Shown in pieces: positions 25,642-34,520 of a stretch of 64,000 bases of DNA. Source of the stretch: Polynucleobacter sp. UK-Kesae-W10 (GTDB lineage Bacteria; Pseudomonadota; Gammaproteobacteria; Burkholderiales; Burkholderiaceae); assembly GCF_018881575.1 (NCBI RefSeq), contig NZ_JACVQB010000006.1, positions 124,001-188,000 of the forward strand, written 5' to 3'. Position 1 is the stretch's first letter; every line of letters starts with the position of its first letter. The position numbers and the translations under genes were made by a program. Under the pieces are notes generated by a model that was not told the DNA's origin, did no database searches, and worked only from the letters and a program-made list of their open reading frames with translations.

Positions 25642-26685
25642 ATGAAATTCATCAGCAAGTTGATGCTGGGTCTGCTGACCTGTATCGGGTTTGGCCAAGT
25701 CTTAGCTGCCGGAAAATTCGAGATGACTGAATACATGATTCAGAGCGATACCCCTGGTATTTCTTTATATGTACGCAACAAGCATTTGGCAGGCATGAAG
25801 AAATTCTCGCCAGAAAAGACCTTGCTGTACGTTCATGGCTCGACTTATCCTGCTGAAACTGCATTCGACCTCTCGCTCGATGGTACGTCATGGATGGAAT
25901 ATATTGCCGCTCGTGGTTATGACGTTTGGTTAGTTGACTTGCGAGGTTATGGGAAATCTACTCGTCCGCCAGAGATGGACCAACCTGCTGATCAGAATCC
26001 ACCGCTGGTACGTACTAATGTTGCAGTAAGCGATGTTTCTAGTGCCGTCGATTACATTTTAAAAAAGCGCAACATAGATAAATTAAATTTACTTGGCTGG
26101 TCATGGGGTACGACCATCATGGGTAAGTACACCGCAGAAAATAATCAAAAGGTCAATAAGTTGGTGTTATATGCACCGCAATGGCTGCGTCAGGGTGGTG
26201 CACCGCTGACGGACAAAGGTGGTCAATTGGGAGCCTATCGCGTTGCCTCAATGGCGGATGCGAAGAATCGTTGGTTAACTGGCGTTCCAGAGAATGCAAA
26301 AGCAACGTTGATACCAGAAGGCTGGTTTGAAAAGTGGGCTGCAGCAACCTTTGAAACTGATCCTTGGGGAAAAACACAAACACCGAAGAAGCTACGTGCT
26401 CCCAATGGAACTGTTCAGGATGCTCGCGAGTTCTGGACTGCCGGTATACCGGTTTACCAGCCACAGGATATTCGTGTGCCGGTAATGTTGGTTCATGCTG
26501 AATGGGATGCGGATTTACCTAGCTATATGATGTATGAGTATTTTACGAAGCTAGAAAATGCTCCATACAAAATCATGTTGCAAATTAGCGAAGGCACGCA
26601 CACCATCATCATGGAAAAGAATCGCATGCTAATGTTCTCAGGAGTGCAGGAATTCTTGGATAGTAAATTTAGGCCAGAAAAATAA
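25642..26685 (+). CDS. Secreted alpha/beta hydrolase
   Basis: The 347-residue protein has a signal peptide (MKFISKLMLGLLTCIGFG..., cleavage after LAA). Its hydrolase fold shows LYVHGSTYPAE (oxyanion loop), GYDVWLVDLRGYGKS, the nucleophile elbow GWSWGT and a late histidine in SEGTHTIIME. The aspartate is probably in HAEWDADLP. It is predicted periplasmic; the substrate is not recognisable. ATGGAGAC gives a ribosome site before the ATG, and a small secreted protein gene follows after 27 bases. Confidence 0.85.
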   Translation: MKFISKLMLGLLTCIGFGQVLAAGKFEMTEYMIQSDTPGISLYVRNKHLAGMKKFSPEKTLLYVHGSTYPAETAFDLSLDGTSWMEYIAARGYDVWLVDLRGYGKSTRPPEMDQPADQNPPLVRTNVAVSDVSSAVDYILKKRNIDKLNLLGWSWGTTIMGKYTAENNQKVNKLVLYAPQWLRQGGAPLTDKGGQLGAYRVASMADAKNRWLTGVPENAKATLIPEGWFEKWAAATFETDPWGKTQTPKKLRAPNGTVQDAREFWTAGIPVYQPQDIRVPVMLVHAEWDADLPSYMMYEYFTKLENAPYKIMLQISEGTHTIIMEKNRMLMFSGVQEFLDSKFRPEK

Positions 26686-26712
26686 GCTTAAATTAGTAAT
26701 GAGGGGGAAAAG

Positions 26713-27003
26713 ATGAGTCGCAAAACTGCTCTAGTGTTCTCACTGACTTTATTAGCTGCATTCTGTGCATATGGAGACGAGTCACCCCCAGTAATTGATC
26801 AATCCCGAGTATTTCCTGTGCAAAAAAATCCGATCATCGAGCGTAGTCATCGACAGGATCAAAACAAGGATGAGGCAGTAGATGGGAAGTCTAAAAAGTC
26901 TGACCCCAAAGATACCAAGCTCAGTATCGATGGGAACGGTGGCTCTAGTAATCGCTCAGCAGGTGGGAAGGCTACCTTGCGACAGCGCATCCCATTTGAT
27001 TAG
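26713..27003 (+). CDS. Small secreted hydrophilic protein of unknown function
   Basis: A 96-residue product with a signal peptide (first 20 residues) and a mature part rich in K, D, S and Q, predicted disordered. A GAGGGGG site precedes the ATG. It follows the hydrolase gene by 27 bases, suggesting one transcript, and its stop overlaps the convergent SDR gene by four bases. No family is recognised. Confidence 0.6.
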   Translation: MSRKTALVFSLTLLAAFCAYGDESPPVIDQSRVFPVQKNPIIERSHRQDQNKDEAVDGKSKKSDPKDTKLSIDGNGGSSNRSAGGKATLRQRIPFD

Positions 27004-27761
27004 CCTCTACCCACAAAAGGCATATTAGTGGCCATGATGGTCATATTGAGGATATTGCTCTCTAGCGGTAACTGAGCCATGTGGAGTACTGCTTGGCCAA
27101 CATGTTCTACATCCATGCGAGGCTCAACCTTAATCGATTGATCTGCCTGAATAATGCCTGCAGCCATTCGCTCAGTCATTTCGGTTGCTGCATTACCAAT
27201 ATCAATTTGTCCGCAGGCAATATTAAATGGGCGGCCATCCAAAGAGATGGTTTTAGTTAGACCAGAGATAGCATGCTTAGTGGCTGTGTAAGGTGCCGAC
27301 ATCGGCCTTGGTGCGTGAGCAGAGATAGAGCCATTATTAATAATTCGGCCACCTTGTGGAGATTGTGCTTTCATCATACGAATTGCTTCTTGAGAGCATA
27401 AGAATGCCCCACATAAATTGGCGTTCACGACATCCATCCACTGTTGATAAGTTAAATCTTCCATAGGGATGGCGGGTGCTCCAATGCCAGCATTATTAAA
27501 GAGCACATCAATGCGCCCAAATTTTTCCTTGATTGCGGCAAACAGTTTTTTAACTTGGTCTGGATTACCTACGTCACAAGCAACCGCCAGACAATTGTCT
27601 GAGGTTCCACCAATATCGGTGATCGCTTTTTGTAACTTTTCTAGATTTCGTCCGGTCAGAACCACCTTATATCCCCCGTGTAATAGGGCTTTAGAGGCTG
27701 CTCTACCGATTCCTACGCCTGCTCCAGTAATGAGGGCGACTTTATTGTTTGCTGAGTTCAT
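27000..27761 (-). CDS. Short-chain dehydrogenase/reductase
   Basis: Classical SDR of 253 residues: cofactor motif TGAGVGIG (12-19), NNAG (89-92), a serine in NGSISAH, and the catalytic Y158-x3-K162 (YTATK). R38 after the second strand suggests NADP(H). The substrate is unknown. It is a single gene convergent with the small secreted protein. Confidence 0.9.
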   Translation of the reverse strand: MNSANNKVALITGAGVGIGRAASKALLHGGYKVVLTGRNLEKLQKAITDIGGTSDNCLAVACDVGNPDQVKKLFAAIKEKFGRIDVLFNNAGIGAPAIPMEDLTYQQWMDVVNANLCGAFLCSQEAIRMMKAQSPQGGRIINNGSISAHAPRPMSAPYTATKHAISGLTKTISLDGRPFNIACGQIDIGNAATEMTERMAAGIIQADQSIKVEPRMDVEHVGQAVLHMAQLPLESNILNMTIMATNMPFVGRG

Positions 27762-27927
27762 ATTGTCTTTCTAAATTTTGTCTCAAATTTATTTTATAGT
27801 TTTGTAATGCCATGTCATGCAAGTCTACGCTAAATAATATGACTATGTAATGCGTCCCGGGCATCGAAATTTATAGAGTGTTAAAAACCTTATAAACTAA
27901 CCTTTGCCTTATAAAAAAGATTTCTAA

Positions 27928-28854
27928 GTGCCAAAATTTCAAAAAATATACGTTTTAGGGGCTGGAGCCGTTGGCTGCTATTTTGGTGGCATATTGGCCC
28001 GCGCCAATTTTGACGTCACGCTCATTGCTAGGCCTGAGCGAGTACTAGCGTTAAATACCTTTGGACTAGAAATGGACTGTCAGTCTTTTAGGGAATTAGT
28101 CCATCCAAAAGCCAGCAGTGACTTATCAATCTTAGCGGATGCTGATTTGGTGCTTCTGAGTGTGAAGTCACCCGATACAGAGAAAGTGATACAAGACATT
28201 GCTTCAATATTGCCTCGGCATGCAGTAATCTTGAGCTTGCAAAACGGGGTAGAGAATATTGATATTGTTGCCAATATCTTATGTAATCCCGTCTATGCGG
28301 CAGTTGTTTACGTAGCGACTGAAATGATTGGCCATAAAACCCTGAAGCATCACGGTAGAGGCGAGCTCTTTATTGGCAAACCTCAGGCACTCACAAAACA
28401 TGACCAAGAGAATTTGACTGGAATTTGTGATTTATTTGTGCGCGCACAGATTCCCTGTGAAATTGCTAGCAATATTAAAAAAGATATGTGGCTGAAGTTT
28501 TTGGTGAACTGCGCTTATAACGGCCTATCTGGTATTAAGCAGATGCCTTATGGCGAAATGATGCGTATCCCTGAAGTGGTTCAGCAGATTGAAAAAATTA
28601 CCGAAGAATTTTTGGTAATTGCAGCATTAGAGGATATAGCTATTTCTGAGGCAGAAGCCAAAAATGCAAATGAATTGATTGCATCTTCTATGGCCACCCA
28701 ACGTTCATCAACCGCACAAGATTTGGTCAGAGGGAAGAAAACCGAAATCGATTTCTTGAACGGCTATATTGTGCAATTGGGTAAAAAGCATGGTTTCCCG
28801 GTTCCCTATAACAAATCAGTGTATGACTCGATTAAGACCTTAGAACGGCCTTAG
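27928..28854 (+). CDS. panE: 2-dehydropantoate 2-reductase
   Basis: NADPH-dependent ketopantoate reductase family (PanE/ApbA), giving pantoate for coenzyme A synthesis. The 308-residue length is typical. Seen are GAGAVGCYFGG (nucleotide binding), LLSVKSPDTE, LQNGVEN, the catalytic lysine region IKKDMWLKFLVNCAYN, and the ATQRSSTAQDLVRGKKTEIDFLNG substrate segment. It starts with GTG. Paralogues of this family act on other 2-ketoacids, so the physiological substrate is not certain. Its end overlaps the convergent HNH gene by 15 bases. Confidence 0.88.
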   Translation: MPKFQKIYVLGAGAVGCYFGGILARANFDVTLIARPERVLALNTFGLEMDCQSFRELVHPKASSDLSILADADLVLLSVKSPDTEKVIQDIASILPRHAVILSLQNGVENIDIVANILCNPVYAAVVYVATEMIGHKTLKHHGRGELFIGKPQALTKHDQENLTGICDLFVRAQIPCEIASNIKKDMWLKFLVNCAYNGLSGIKQMPYGEMMRIPEVVQQIEKITEEFLVIAALEDIAISEAEAKNANELIASSMATQRSSTAQDLVRGKKTEIDFLNGYIVQLGKKHGFPVPYNKSVYDSIKTLERP

Positions 28855-29187
28855 GCGCACGCACTTGCGCACCCTTTCGTAAAAATGATTTGGCTTAGAC
28901 CGAACCCAGGCAATAAAGCGCTGAATTTCAGGGTGATTCTGAAGCGCCTCAACCGTATTGAAATGCGTTGCCAGTTCATTTTCAGTAAATAAAGCATGAA
29001 TTTGGCGATGACAAATACGGTGTAGATATTCAGTAGCTTTACCCCCTTTGGATTTGGGAATGAGATGATGTGCTTCCTTTTGCGAGGGTGGGATAGGGCG
29101 ACCACACAGCGGACAGGCTAAATCCATTGCTGTTGAATTTAGGGTGGGCTGTGTGCCAATCAGCTTCTGACGAATCTTGCCAATCAT
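28840..29187 (-). CDS. HNH endonuclease-like protein
   Basis: This small HNH-fold protein has a zinc knuckle CPLCGRP, EAHHLIPKSKGG and LHRICHRQIHALF, i.e. the HHL...C..H pattern of HNH nucleases. The start is uncertain: the open frame reaches 29274, with ATGs at 29187 and 29130. I choose 29187 (115 residues) because it leaves the shared 35-bp motif (29218-29252) as upstream DNA, at almost the same distance as in the SDR/DCC divergent pair. It may be a repair or genome-maintenance nuclease of the photolyase cluster. Confidence 0.78.
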   Translation of the reverse strand: MIGKIRQKLIGTQPTLNSTAMDLACPLCGRPIPPSQKEAHHLIPKSKGGKATEYLHRICHRQIHALFTENELATHFNTVEALQNHPEIQRFIAWVRSKPNHFYERVRKCVRLRPF

Positions 29188-29217
29188 GGTTCGTTGCTGG
29201 GGGAATATGGAGTCATA

Positions 29218-29252
29218 CCAGTTTAGTAAATAAGTCTTAAACTTGCACAGTG
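29218..29252 (+). promoter_or_regulatory. Shared 35-bp start-adjacent motif, copy A
   Basis: The motif begins CCAGTTTA, contains AATAAGTCTTA and ACTTGCACA, and ends exactly at the GTG start of the TIGR03643 gene. It matches copy B (31956-31990) at 31 of 35 positions. It includes an AAGT-N5-ACTT inverted repeat. There is no Shine-Dalgarno sequence, so the transcript may be leaderless, with the motif acting as promoter/operator. Confidence 0.6.
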
Positions 29253-29519
29253 CCAAGATCTCCTGCCAAAACACTTTCTGAATCGGATATTTCTCGCCTC
29301 ATTGAGATGGCTTGGGAAGACCGTACCCCATTTGATGCTATTGAGCAATCTTTTGGACTTTCCGAGTCGCAGGTGATTGCGTTAATGCGTGCTGAGCTTA
29401 AAAGAGGCTCATTTGAACTTTGGCGTAAGCGCGTTACTGGTAGGGCAACCAAGCATATGGCTTTACGCAGTAAGTTGGTTGAGCGCGCCTATTGCCCCAC
29501 GCAATATAAACATAAATGA
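29250..29519 (+). CDS. TIGR03643/DUF2805 family protein, photolyase-associated
   Basis: The 89-residue protein matches the small family typically encoded beside iron-sulfur photolyases: RLIEMAWEDRTPFDAIEQSFGLSESQVIALMR is a helix-turn-helix-like core, and FELWRKRVTGRATKH follows. The GTG start is supported by its exact placement at the end of the shared upstream motif. Its stop overlaps the photolyase start by four bases (ATGA), so they are cotranslated. Function is unknown; DNA binding is an inference from the helical pattern. Confidence 0.85.
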   Translation: MPRSPAKTLSESDISRLIEMAWEDRTPFDAIEQSFGLSESQVIALMRAELKRGSFELWRKRVTGRATKHMALRSKLVERAYCPTQYKHK

Positions 29520-31051
29520 GTACACCTAAAAAGCTAGTGCTGATTCTGGGTGATCAACTAGATCTTCAGAGCGCCGCCTTAAAAGGGTTCAATTTTGAAA
29601 CCGATCAAGTATTGATGGTGGAGTCTGTCCCGGAAGCCCAATTTGTATGGTCTCATCAAGCGAAGATTGCACTATTTCTCTCGGCAATGCGCCACTTTGC
29701 GCAGTCTTTACGAGAATTAAATTACCCCATTTGCTATATAGAAAATTCGCCGCTCTCGATCGTTGAGACTGTAAAAGAAACGCTACTTGCTAATGGGATC
29801 ACGCATCTGGTTTGTGTTGAGCCGGGCGAATGGCGTTTAAAGCAAGAGCTTGAGGCCTTGGCCAAAGCTCTGAATTTTCAGCTCGATCTGCGTGAAGATG
29901 AACACTTTTTCTGTAGTCATCAAGAGTTCCGAGCATGGGCTGCAGATAAAAAGGAATTGCGCCTAGAGTACTTTTACCGCCTGATGCGCAAAAAGTACAA
30001 CATCCTCCTGGAGGCAGATGGAAATCCTGTGGGTGGGCAATGGAACTTCGATCAAGATAATCGCAAGCCCTACCCAAAGGCCGGCCCTGGGATGATCGAA
30101 AGCCCTCTCTTGTTTGAGCCAGACGAGATTACGAAAGTGGTCATTGCTTTTGTTCAAGAAAAATACCCAGAGCACCCAGGATCGCTAGAATACTTTCGTT
30201 GGCCGGTAAACCGTGAGCAGGCTTTAGAGGCCTTGAACTATTTTGTGGAATACCGCTTGAGAAACTTTGGCGTCTTTCAAGATGCCATGTGGACCGATAC
30301 CCCTTATGGTTGGCACTCCATTCTTTCTAGTGCCTTAAATATCAAGCTGCTCAATCCACGTGAAGTGATTGCTGCTGTTCTGCTTGCCTGGAAAAAATAC
30401 TCTCTCGATTTATCGACGATTGAAGGTTTTATTCGCCAAATATTAGGTTGGCGCGAGTTTGTGCGGGGCATGTACTTCTTGGATATGCCCAAGATGGCAC
30501 AAGATAATTATTACCAGCATCAAAGGCCGCTACCAAATTGGTATTGGACTGGTGAAACTAAGATGGCGTGTATGCAAGATGCTATTGGGCAGACGCTCAA
30601 ATATGGCTATGCGCATCATATTCAACGTCTGATGGTGACCGGAAATTTTGCGCTTCTCGCAGAGGTATTGCCTTCAGCAGTATGCGATTGGTATCTTGCC
30701 ATTTATGTTGACGCGATCGAGTGGGTAGAGCTACCCAATACCGCTGGAATGGCATTGTTTGCGAACGGCGGACGTTTTACTAGCAAGCCTTATATTGCGA
30801 GCGGCGCTTATATCAAGCGGATGAGTAATTATTGCGGCTCCTGCAAATATAAGCCTGAGGTTCGATTTGGTGAGCAGGCTTGCCCAGTAACAACCTTGTA
30901 TTGGAATTTCTTGATTAAGCATCGGCAACAATTTGATGGCAATCCCCGTACTCGTCTGATGACGGCAAACCTTAAAAAGATCAGCGACTCTGATCAAGCG
31001 GCGATTACAGCCCATGCAACAGTATTGCTCAATAACCTTGACGACCTATAG
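29516..31051 (+). CDS. Iron-sulfur cryptochrome/photolyase (FeS-BCP, PhrB-type)
   Basis: This 511-residue flavoprotein belongs to the bacterial (6-4)-photolyase group with an iron-sulfur cluster. The N-terminal domain starts VLILGDQLDLQSAAL. The four cluster cysteines are visible as C352, C440, C443 and C456 (NYCGSCKY and EQACPVT), spaced exactly as in Agrobacterium PhrB. The FAD/substrate region is represented by GWREFVRGMYFLDMP and YAHHIQRLMVTGNFALL; HHIQRLM contains the histidines important for 6-4 repair. It is translationally coupled to the TIGR03643 gene and followed within eight bases by DUF2256. Confidence 0.93.
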   Translation: MSTPKKLVLILGDQLDLQSAALKGFNFETDQVLMVESVPEAQFVWSHQAKIALFLSAMRHFAQSLRELNYPICYIENSPLSIVETVKETLLANGITHLVCVEPGEWRLKQELEALAKALNFQLDLREDEHFFCSHQEFRAWAADKKELRLEYFYRLMRKKYNILLEADGNPVGGQWNFDQDNRKPYPKAGPGMIESPLLFEPDEITKVVIAFVQEKYPEHPGSLEYFRWPVNREQALEALNYFVEYRLRNFGVFQDAMWTDTPYGWHSILSSALNIKLLNPREVIAAVLLAWKKYSLDLSTIEGFIRQILGWREFVRGMYFLDMPKMAQDNYYQHQRPLPNWYWTGETKMACMQDAIGQTLKYGYAHHIQRLMVTGNFALLAEVLPSAVCDWYLAIYVDAIEWVELPNTAGMALFANGGRFTSKPYIASGAYIKRMSNYCGSCKYKPEVRFGEQACPVTTLYWNFLIKHRQQFDGNPRTRLMTANLKKISDSDQAAITAHATVLLNNLDDL

Positions 31052-31058
31052 GCAGCAA

Positions 31059-31214
31059 ATGCAACAGTCTTTTAAAGGCAATAAAAGTTTTTTGCCAAGC
31101 AAAATATGTGTCGTATGTAAAAGAGAAATGACCTGGAGAAAGTCTTGGACCAAGAATTGGGAAGCGATTAAATACTGCTCAGATGCTTGTCGCAAAAAGG
31201 GTAGCAAGGCTTAG
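31059..31214 (+). CDS. DUF2256 zinc-ribbon-like protein
   Basis: This 51-residue protein carries the DUF2256 signature: ICVVCKREMTWRKSW followed by KYCSDACR, i.e. two CxxC-type pairs (C..C and C...C) likely binding zinc. This family is commonly encoded next to iron-sulfur photolyases. Start at ATG 31059, eight bases after the photolyase stop; the ribosome site is weak, suggesting coupling. Function unknown. Confidence 0.85.
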   Translation: MQQSFKGNKSFLPSKICVVCKREMTWRKSWTKNWEAIKYCSDACRKKGSKA

Positions 31215-31230
31215 ATTCTTGCGCATATTT

Positions 31231-31926
31231 TTACCAGGGTAATTTTTCTCCTGAGTAGGATAAAAAGCTCCCTGAATCTTTGGGTTCTATATTTTCAATT
31301 ACACGCAATATGTCTGCTGCTGCATCTAATGCGGGTCTACCAATTTGCTGACCACGAAAAGGTTTTGAAAGCCTAGAGTTCACAGTGCCTGGATGTAGGG
31401 CGACAAGGGCGGTATTGGGTTTCGTTCGGGCAAACTCAATCGCTGCAGTTTTGATTAGCATATTGAGTGCCGCTTTAGAGCTGCGATAACTATACCAACC
31501 CCCAAGGCGATTATCTTCAATGCTGCCTACCTTTGCAGAGAGGCTAGCCATGATGCTTCCATCGGGATCTAGCAATTTAGAAAAATAGCGAATCGTTAAA
31601 GCAGGACCTATCGCATTGATTTGCATGAGCTCCATGAGTTGTTCAGCCTGCAAGTCATCCAACCTTTTTTCTGGCATCCACTGGTCGGTATGCAAAATGC
31701 CAATAGTGTTGATGATGAGTTGAAAAGGCCCCTCATTTAGCAGTGCATTGGCACAGGCTTCGATGCTCTGGGGGTCAAGGTAATTTATGGCAGGTGTGGA
31801 TTGGCGGTGCACCCCTACAACCCCTAAACAATTAGGGTTATCTTGCAGAAGCTCTACAAAGGCTGCCCCAATGGTTCCAGATGAGCCAATAATGAGTGCG
31901 CGAAAGGGTGTAGATAGAATTTTCAA
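31231..31926 (-). CDS. CsgA/C-factor-like short-chain dehydrogenase
   Basis: SDR of 231 residues with IGSSGTIGAAF for nucleotide binding, NTIG in place of NNAG, SAKVGSIEDN containing the catalytic serine and Y-x3-K (YRSSK). The GTVNSRLSKPF segment is typical of the C-factor subgroup. It starts with TTG at 31926. It is divergent from the DCC gene with the 35-bp motif copy B between them, and often accompanies photolyase clusters. Substrate unknown. Confidence 0.85.
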   Translation of the reverse strand: MKILSTPFRALIIGSSGTIGAAFVELLQDNPNCLGVVGVHRQSTPAINYLDPQSIEACANALLNEGPFQLIINTIGILHTDQWMPEKRLDDLQAEQLMELMQINAIGPALTIRYFSKLLDPDGSIMASLSAKVGSIEDNRLGGWYSYRSSKAALNMLIKTAAIEFARTKPNTALVALHPGTVNSRLSKPFRGQQIGRPALDAAADILRVIENIEPKDSGSFLSYSGEKLPW

Positions 31927-31955
31927 GGAGTCTTTATAGGGAGTTTGCTGTCCAG

Positions 31956-31990
31956 CCAGTTTATTGAATAAGTCTTACACTTGCACAATG
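31956..31990 (+). promoter_or_regulatory. Shared 35-bp start-adjacent motif, copy B
   Basis: This copy starts CCAGTTTA, includes AATAAGTCTTA and ACTTGCACA, and ends exactly at the ATG of the DCC gene. It differs from copy A at four positions only. As with copy A it lies between divergent genes, about 30 bases from the SDR start, and leaves no space for a ribosome site on the plus strand. Confidence 0.6.
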
Positions 31991-32401
31991 GCAAGCGATC
32001 TACAAAAACTTACCTTGTTTTACGATGGTGCCTGCCCTTTGTGCCAGGCGGAAATACTGTTTCTATCTGATCGCAGGCAAGCAGGTCTCTTGGACTTTAT
32101 TGATATCCATTCTGATCAATATGATCCAGCTAAGGTAGGTGTTTCATGTGAGCAGGCTTTAGCGGCAATGTACGGACAGTTTGCAGATGGCTCGCTGATA
32201 CAGGGTGCGGCAGTTTTTCCGGAGGCCTATCGCAGAGCTAATCTCCCCTTTTTGGCTTGGCTGTTCTCCCGAAAGTCTTTGCAACCTATTTTGCAGGCCG
32301 CTTACCAAGTTTTTGCTAAGAACCGCCATGCCATTTCTGCCGCTTTGGGCCCAACTGCCTTACGTTGGGTTCGAAAAAAGAGGGACCTCAGTGCTTCATG
32401 A
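31988..32401 (+). CDS. DCC-family thiol-disulfide oxidoreductase (DUF393)
   Basis: The 137-residue thioredoxin-like protein has the family's FYDGACPLCQAEI motif (CxxC), near the N-terminus, then the LLDFIDIHSD segment. ATG at 31988 is preferred to TTG at 31964 because it follows the shared upstream motif exactly as the TIGR03643 start does. Its stop overlaps the next start (ATGA). Cytoplasmic; redox partner unknown. Confidence 0.87.
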   Translation: MASDLQKLTLFYDGACPLCQAEILFLSDRRQAGLLDFIDIHSDQYDPAKVGVSCEQALAAMYGQFADGSLIQGAAVFPEAYRRANLPFLAWLFSRKSLQPILQAAYQVFAKNRHAISAALGPTALRWVRKKRDLSAS

Positions 32402-32961
32402 AATTCCGCACTAAATTTTTTCTCATATTGCTAGTTGCGCTTGCGCAGCTCGTACCCTCGGTTGTTTGTGCGCGAGAGATATCCTCTGTTGAGGAGGTAT
32501 TGAATCCTGCCAAATTGCAAGGTAGTGGCAAACTCACTTGGTGGGGGTTTCATGTCTATGACGCGAGTTTTTATCGCTCTGGAAACTTAAACTCCCCTGA
32601 GTTTGCGCTTGATCTTCGCTATTACAAATCTTTCAGTGGCAATGCGATTGCTAACCGATCAGCAGAAGAAATGAGGAAGTTGGGCGTACCAGACGTGCAG
32701 GCACAAGCCTGGGGTAAGCAGTTAGCCAGCTTTTTACCGAACGTAGAACCCGGCCAAAACTTAACTGCGATTTATACGCCTAAGCAAGGTACAACGTTTT
32801 ATTTTGAGGGCAAGCCGCTTGCTCAGATTGCCGGTGCAGACTTTCCGAAGGCTTTTTTTGGTATTTGGTTAGACGCAAAAACGAGTGCTCCTAAATTGCG
32901 CGAGCAACTGCTGAGTCAAAATTGTCCCCCGCCACTTTTTCAGGAGGCATGCAATCCATGA
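32398..32961 (+). CDS. Chalcone isomerase-like periplasmic protein
   Basis: A 187-residue secreted protein: signal peptide MKFRTKFFLILLVAL... cleaved near VCA, then KLQGSGKLTWWGFHVYDASFY, LDLRYYKSFSGNAIANRSAEEMRKLG and FPKAFFGIWLD, features of the bacterial chalcone-isomerase-like (Chalcone_3) family. These are generally fatty-acid or lipid-binding folds rather than flavonoid enzymes. The ATG overlaps the DCC stop; the stop overlaps the DUF3833 start, so the three genes are coupled. Confidence 0.85.
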   Translation: MKFRTKFFLILLVALAQLVPSVVCAREISSVEEVLNPAKLQGSGKLTWWGFHVYDASFYRSGNLNSPEFALDLRYYKSFSGNAIANRSAEEMRKLGVPDVQAQAWGKQLASFLPNVEPGQNLTAIYTPKQGTTFYFEGKPLAQIAGADFPKAFFGIWLDAKTSAPKLREQLLSQNCPPPLFQEACNP

Positions 32962-33506
32962 TGCATATTCTTAAGCGCTGTAGCGCTATTGTTTTCTGTA
33001 CTGTATTTTTAATTAGCTGTGCAGGTCCACAAGTCTCTCAATACGCTAATGAAAAACCAGCATTAGATTTAAGCGAATACTTCAATGGCACCCTAGACGC
33101 CTATGGCATTTTTACCGACCGAAGCGGGGCAGTTGTAAAGCGCTTTACGGTAGTCATCCAAGCCAACTGGCAGTTAGTCGACGGTAAGAAGGTGGGCACA
33201 TTAGATGAGAGCTTTGATTACTCTGATGGAAGCAAGCAAAAGCGCATTTGGAAGATCACCGAAGTTTCCCCTGGTAAGTACATTGGCCGGGCTGATGATG
33301 TGGTGGGTGATGCCAATGGTGCCTCGGCTGGGAATGCCTTAAATTGGGCTTATACCTTAGCACTTCCCGTAGATGGCACCATCTATCACATGCAGTTTAA
33401 TGACTGGATGTATCTGATTACCCCAAAAGTGATGATTAATCGAGCCAAGATGAGTAAGTTTGGGATTGATTTGGGAGAGGTCACCCTAAGCTTCTACAAA
33501 CGATAG
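32958..33506 (+). CDS. DUF3833 lipoprotein
   Basis: This 182-residue lipoprotein (lipobox LISC) contains LDLSEYFNGTLDAYGIFTDRSG and KRIWKITEVSPGKYIGRADDVVGDA, typical of DUF3833, probably a lipocalin-like beta barrel. ATG at 32958 is preceded by AGGAGG and overlaps the chalcone-isomerase-like stop. The family frequently occurs in photolyase/light-response clusters together with SDR and chalcone-isomerase-like proteins; molecular function unknown. Confidence 0.85.
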   Translation: MMHILKRCSAIVFCTVFLISCAGPQVSQYANEKPALDLSEYFNGTLDAYGIFTDRSGAVVKRFTVVIQANWQLVDGKKVGTLDESFDYSDGSKQKRIWKITEVSPGKYIGRADDVVGDANGASAGNALNWAYTLALPVDGTIYHMQFNDWMYLITPKVMINRAKMSKFGIDLGEVTLSFYKR

Positions 33507-33584
33507 GGTGTCCTAGGCGCACTTACTTTTCTATTAGAATCATTTGATTTAAAAATAATCAAAAGCAATAATAGAAGACGCCCA

Positions 33585-34382
33585 ATGAACACAAATAACC
33601 CAACACAAAGTCGCGTAGCTGTAGTCACCGGTGGGGCACGCGGTATTGGTTTAGCCATTGGCCAGTGGTTCCTAGATCATGCTTACCAAGTTGCCTTATT
33701 GGATATTGATAAGACAACGCTTGATAAAACCATGCAACAGTTTGCTGGGAATCAGAAGGTCATTGGCATTCATTGCGACGTATCTCAGCCTAAAGAGGTG
33801 GAGCGTGCTGCTCAAGAGGTGATCAAGCAATTTGGTCATGTCACAGCACTGGTCAACAATGCTGGTGTAGCAGTGTTTAAGCCGGTATTTGAGACCTCAT
33901 TTGAAGAGTGGCGCCAGGTTCTTGGAACCAATCTCGACGGCGCGTTTATTTGCTCACAAGTATTTGGTCGCTTGATCGTTCAGCATGGCGGGGGTGCAAT
34001 CGTCAATATTGCTTCAATTTCGGGATTAAGGGCAAGCACCCTCAGGGTTGCCTATGGCACCAGTAAGGCGGCATTGATTCAGTTAACTAAGCAGTACGCA
34101 GTCGAGTTGGGCAACGCTAATGTGCGGGTCAATGTGATTGCCCCAGGACCGGTAGATACGGAAATGGCCAAGCTGGTGCATAGCGTAGCGATTCGCTCGG
34201 ATTATTACGACACTATTCCGCTGGGTCGCTATGGCACCCCTGAGGAAATGGCAAATACTGTCGGTTTTCTATGTAGTGATGAAGCAGCATTTATTAATGG
34301 ACAGGTCTTGGCGGTAGATGGGGGCTTTGAGGCCACTGGCGTCGGTTTGCCAACCTTGCGCCGCAATACCCAAGCTACATAA
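33585..34382 (+). CDS. Short-chain dehydrogenase/reductase
   Basis: Classical SDR of 265 residues with TGGARGIG (15-22), NNAG (91-94), SISG and the catalytic Y157-x3-K161 (YGTSK). D40 after the second strand favours NAD(H). DGGFEATG closes the protein. It precedes the TRAP transporter genes by 138 bases and may process the imported acid, but separate transcription is possible. Confidence 0.9.
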   Translation: MNTNNPTQSRVAVVTGGARGIGLAIGQWFLDHAYQVALLDIDKTTLDKTMQQFAGNQKVIGIHCDVSQPKEVERAAQEVIKQFGHVTALVNNAGVAVFKPVFETSFEEWRQVLGTNLDGAFICSQVFGRLIVQHGGGAIVNIASISGLRASTLRVAYGTSKAALIQLTKQYAVELGNANVRVNVIAPGPVDTEMAKLVHSVAIRSDYYDTIPLGRYGTPEEMANTVGFLCSDEAAFINGQVLAVDGGFEATGVGLPTLRRNTQAT

Positions 34383-34520
34383 CCCAGTCCATTTGGTGTT
34401 TTCCCTCGACTTAGCCCACTTTATTAAAATCTAGCGGTATATTCAGTGGCAGAATAAATGCCTAAGAAATGGGCTTTTTTACCTCAGAAGAATTTAGAAA
34501 AACTATCCTTTGGAGACAAT

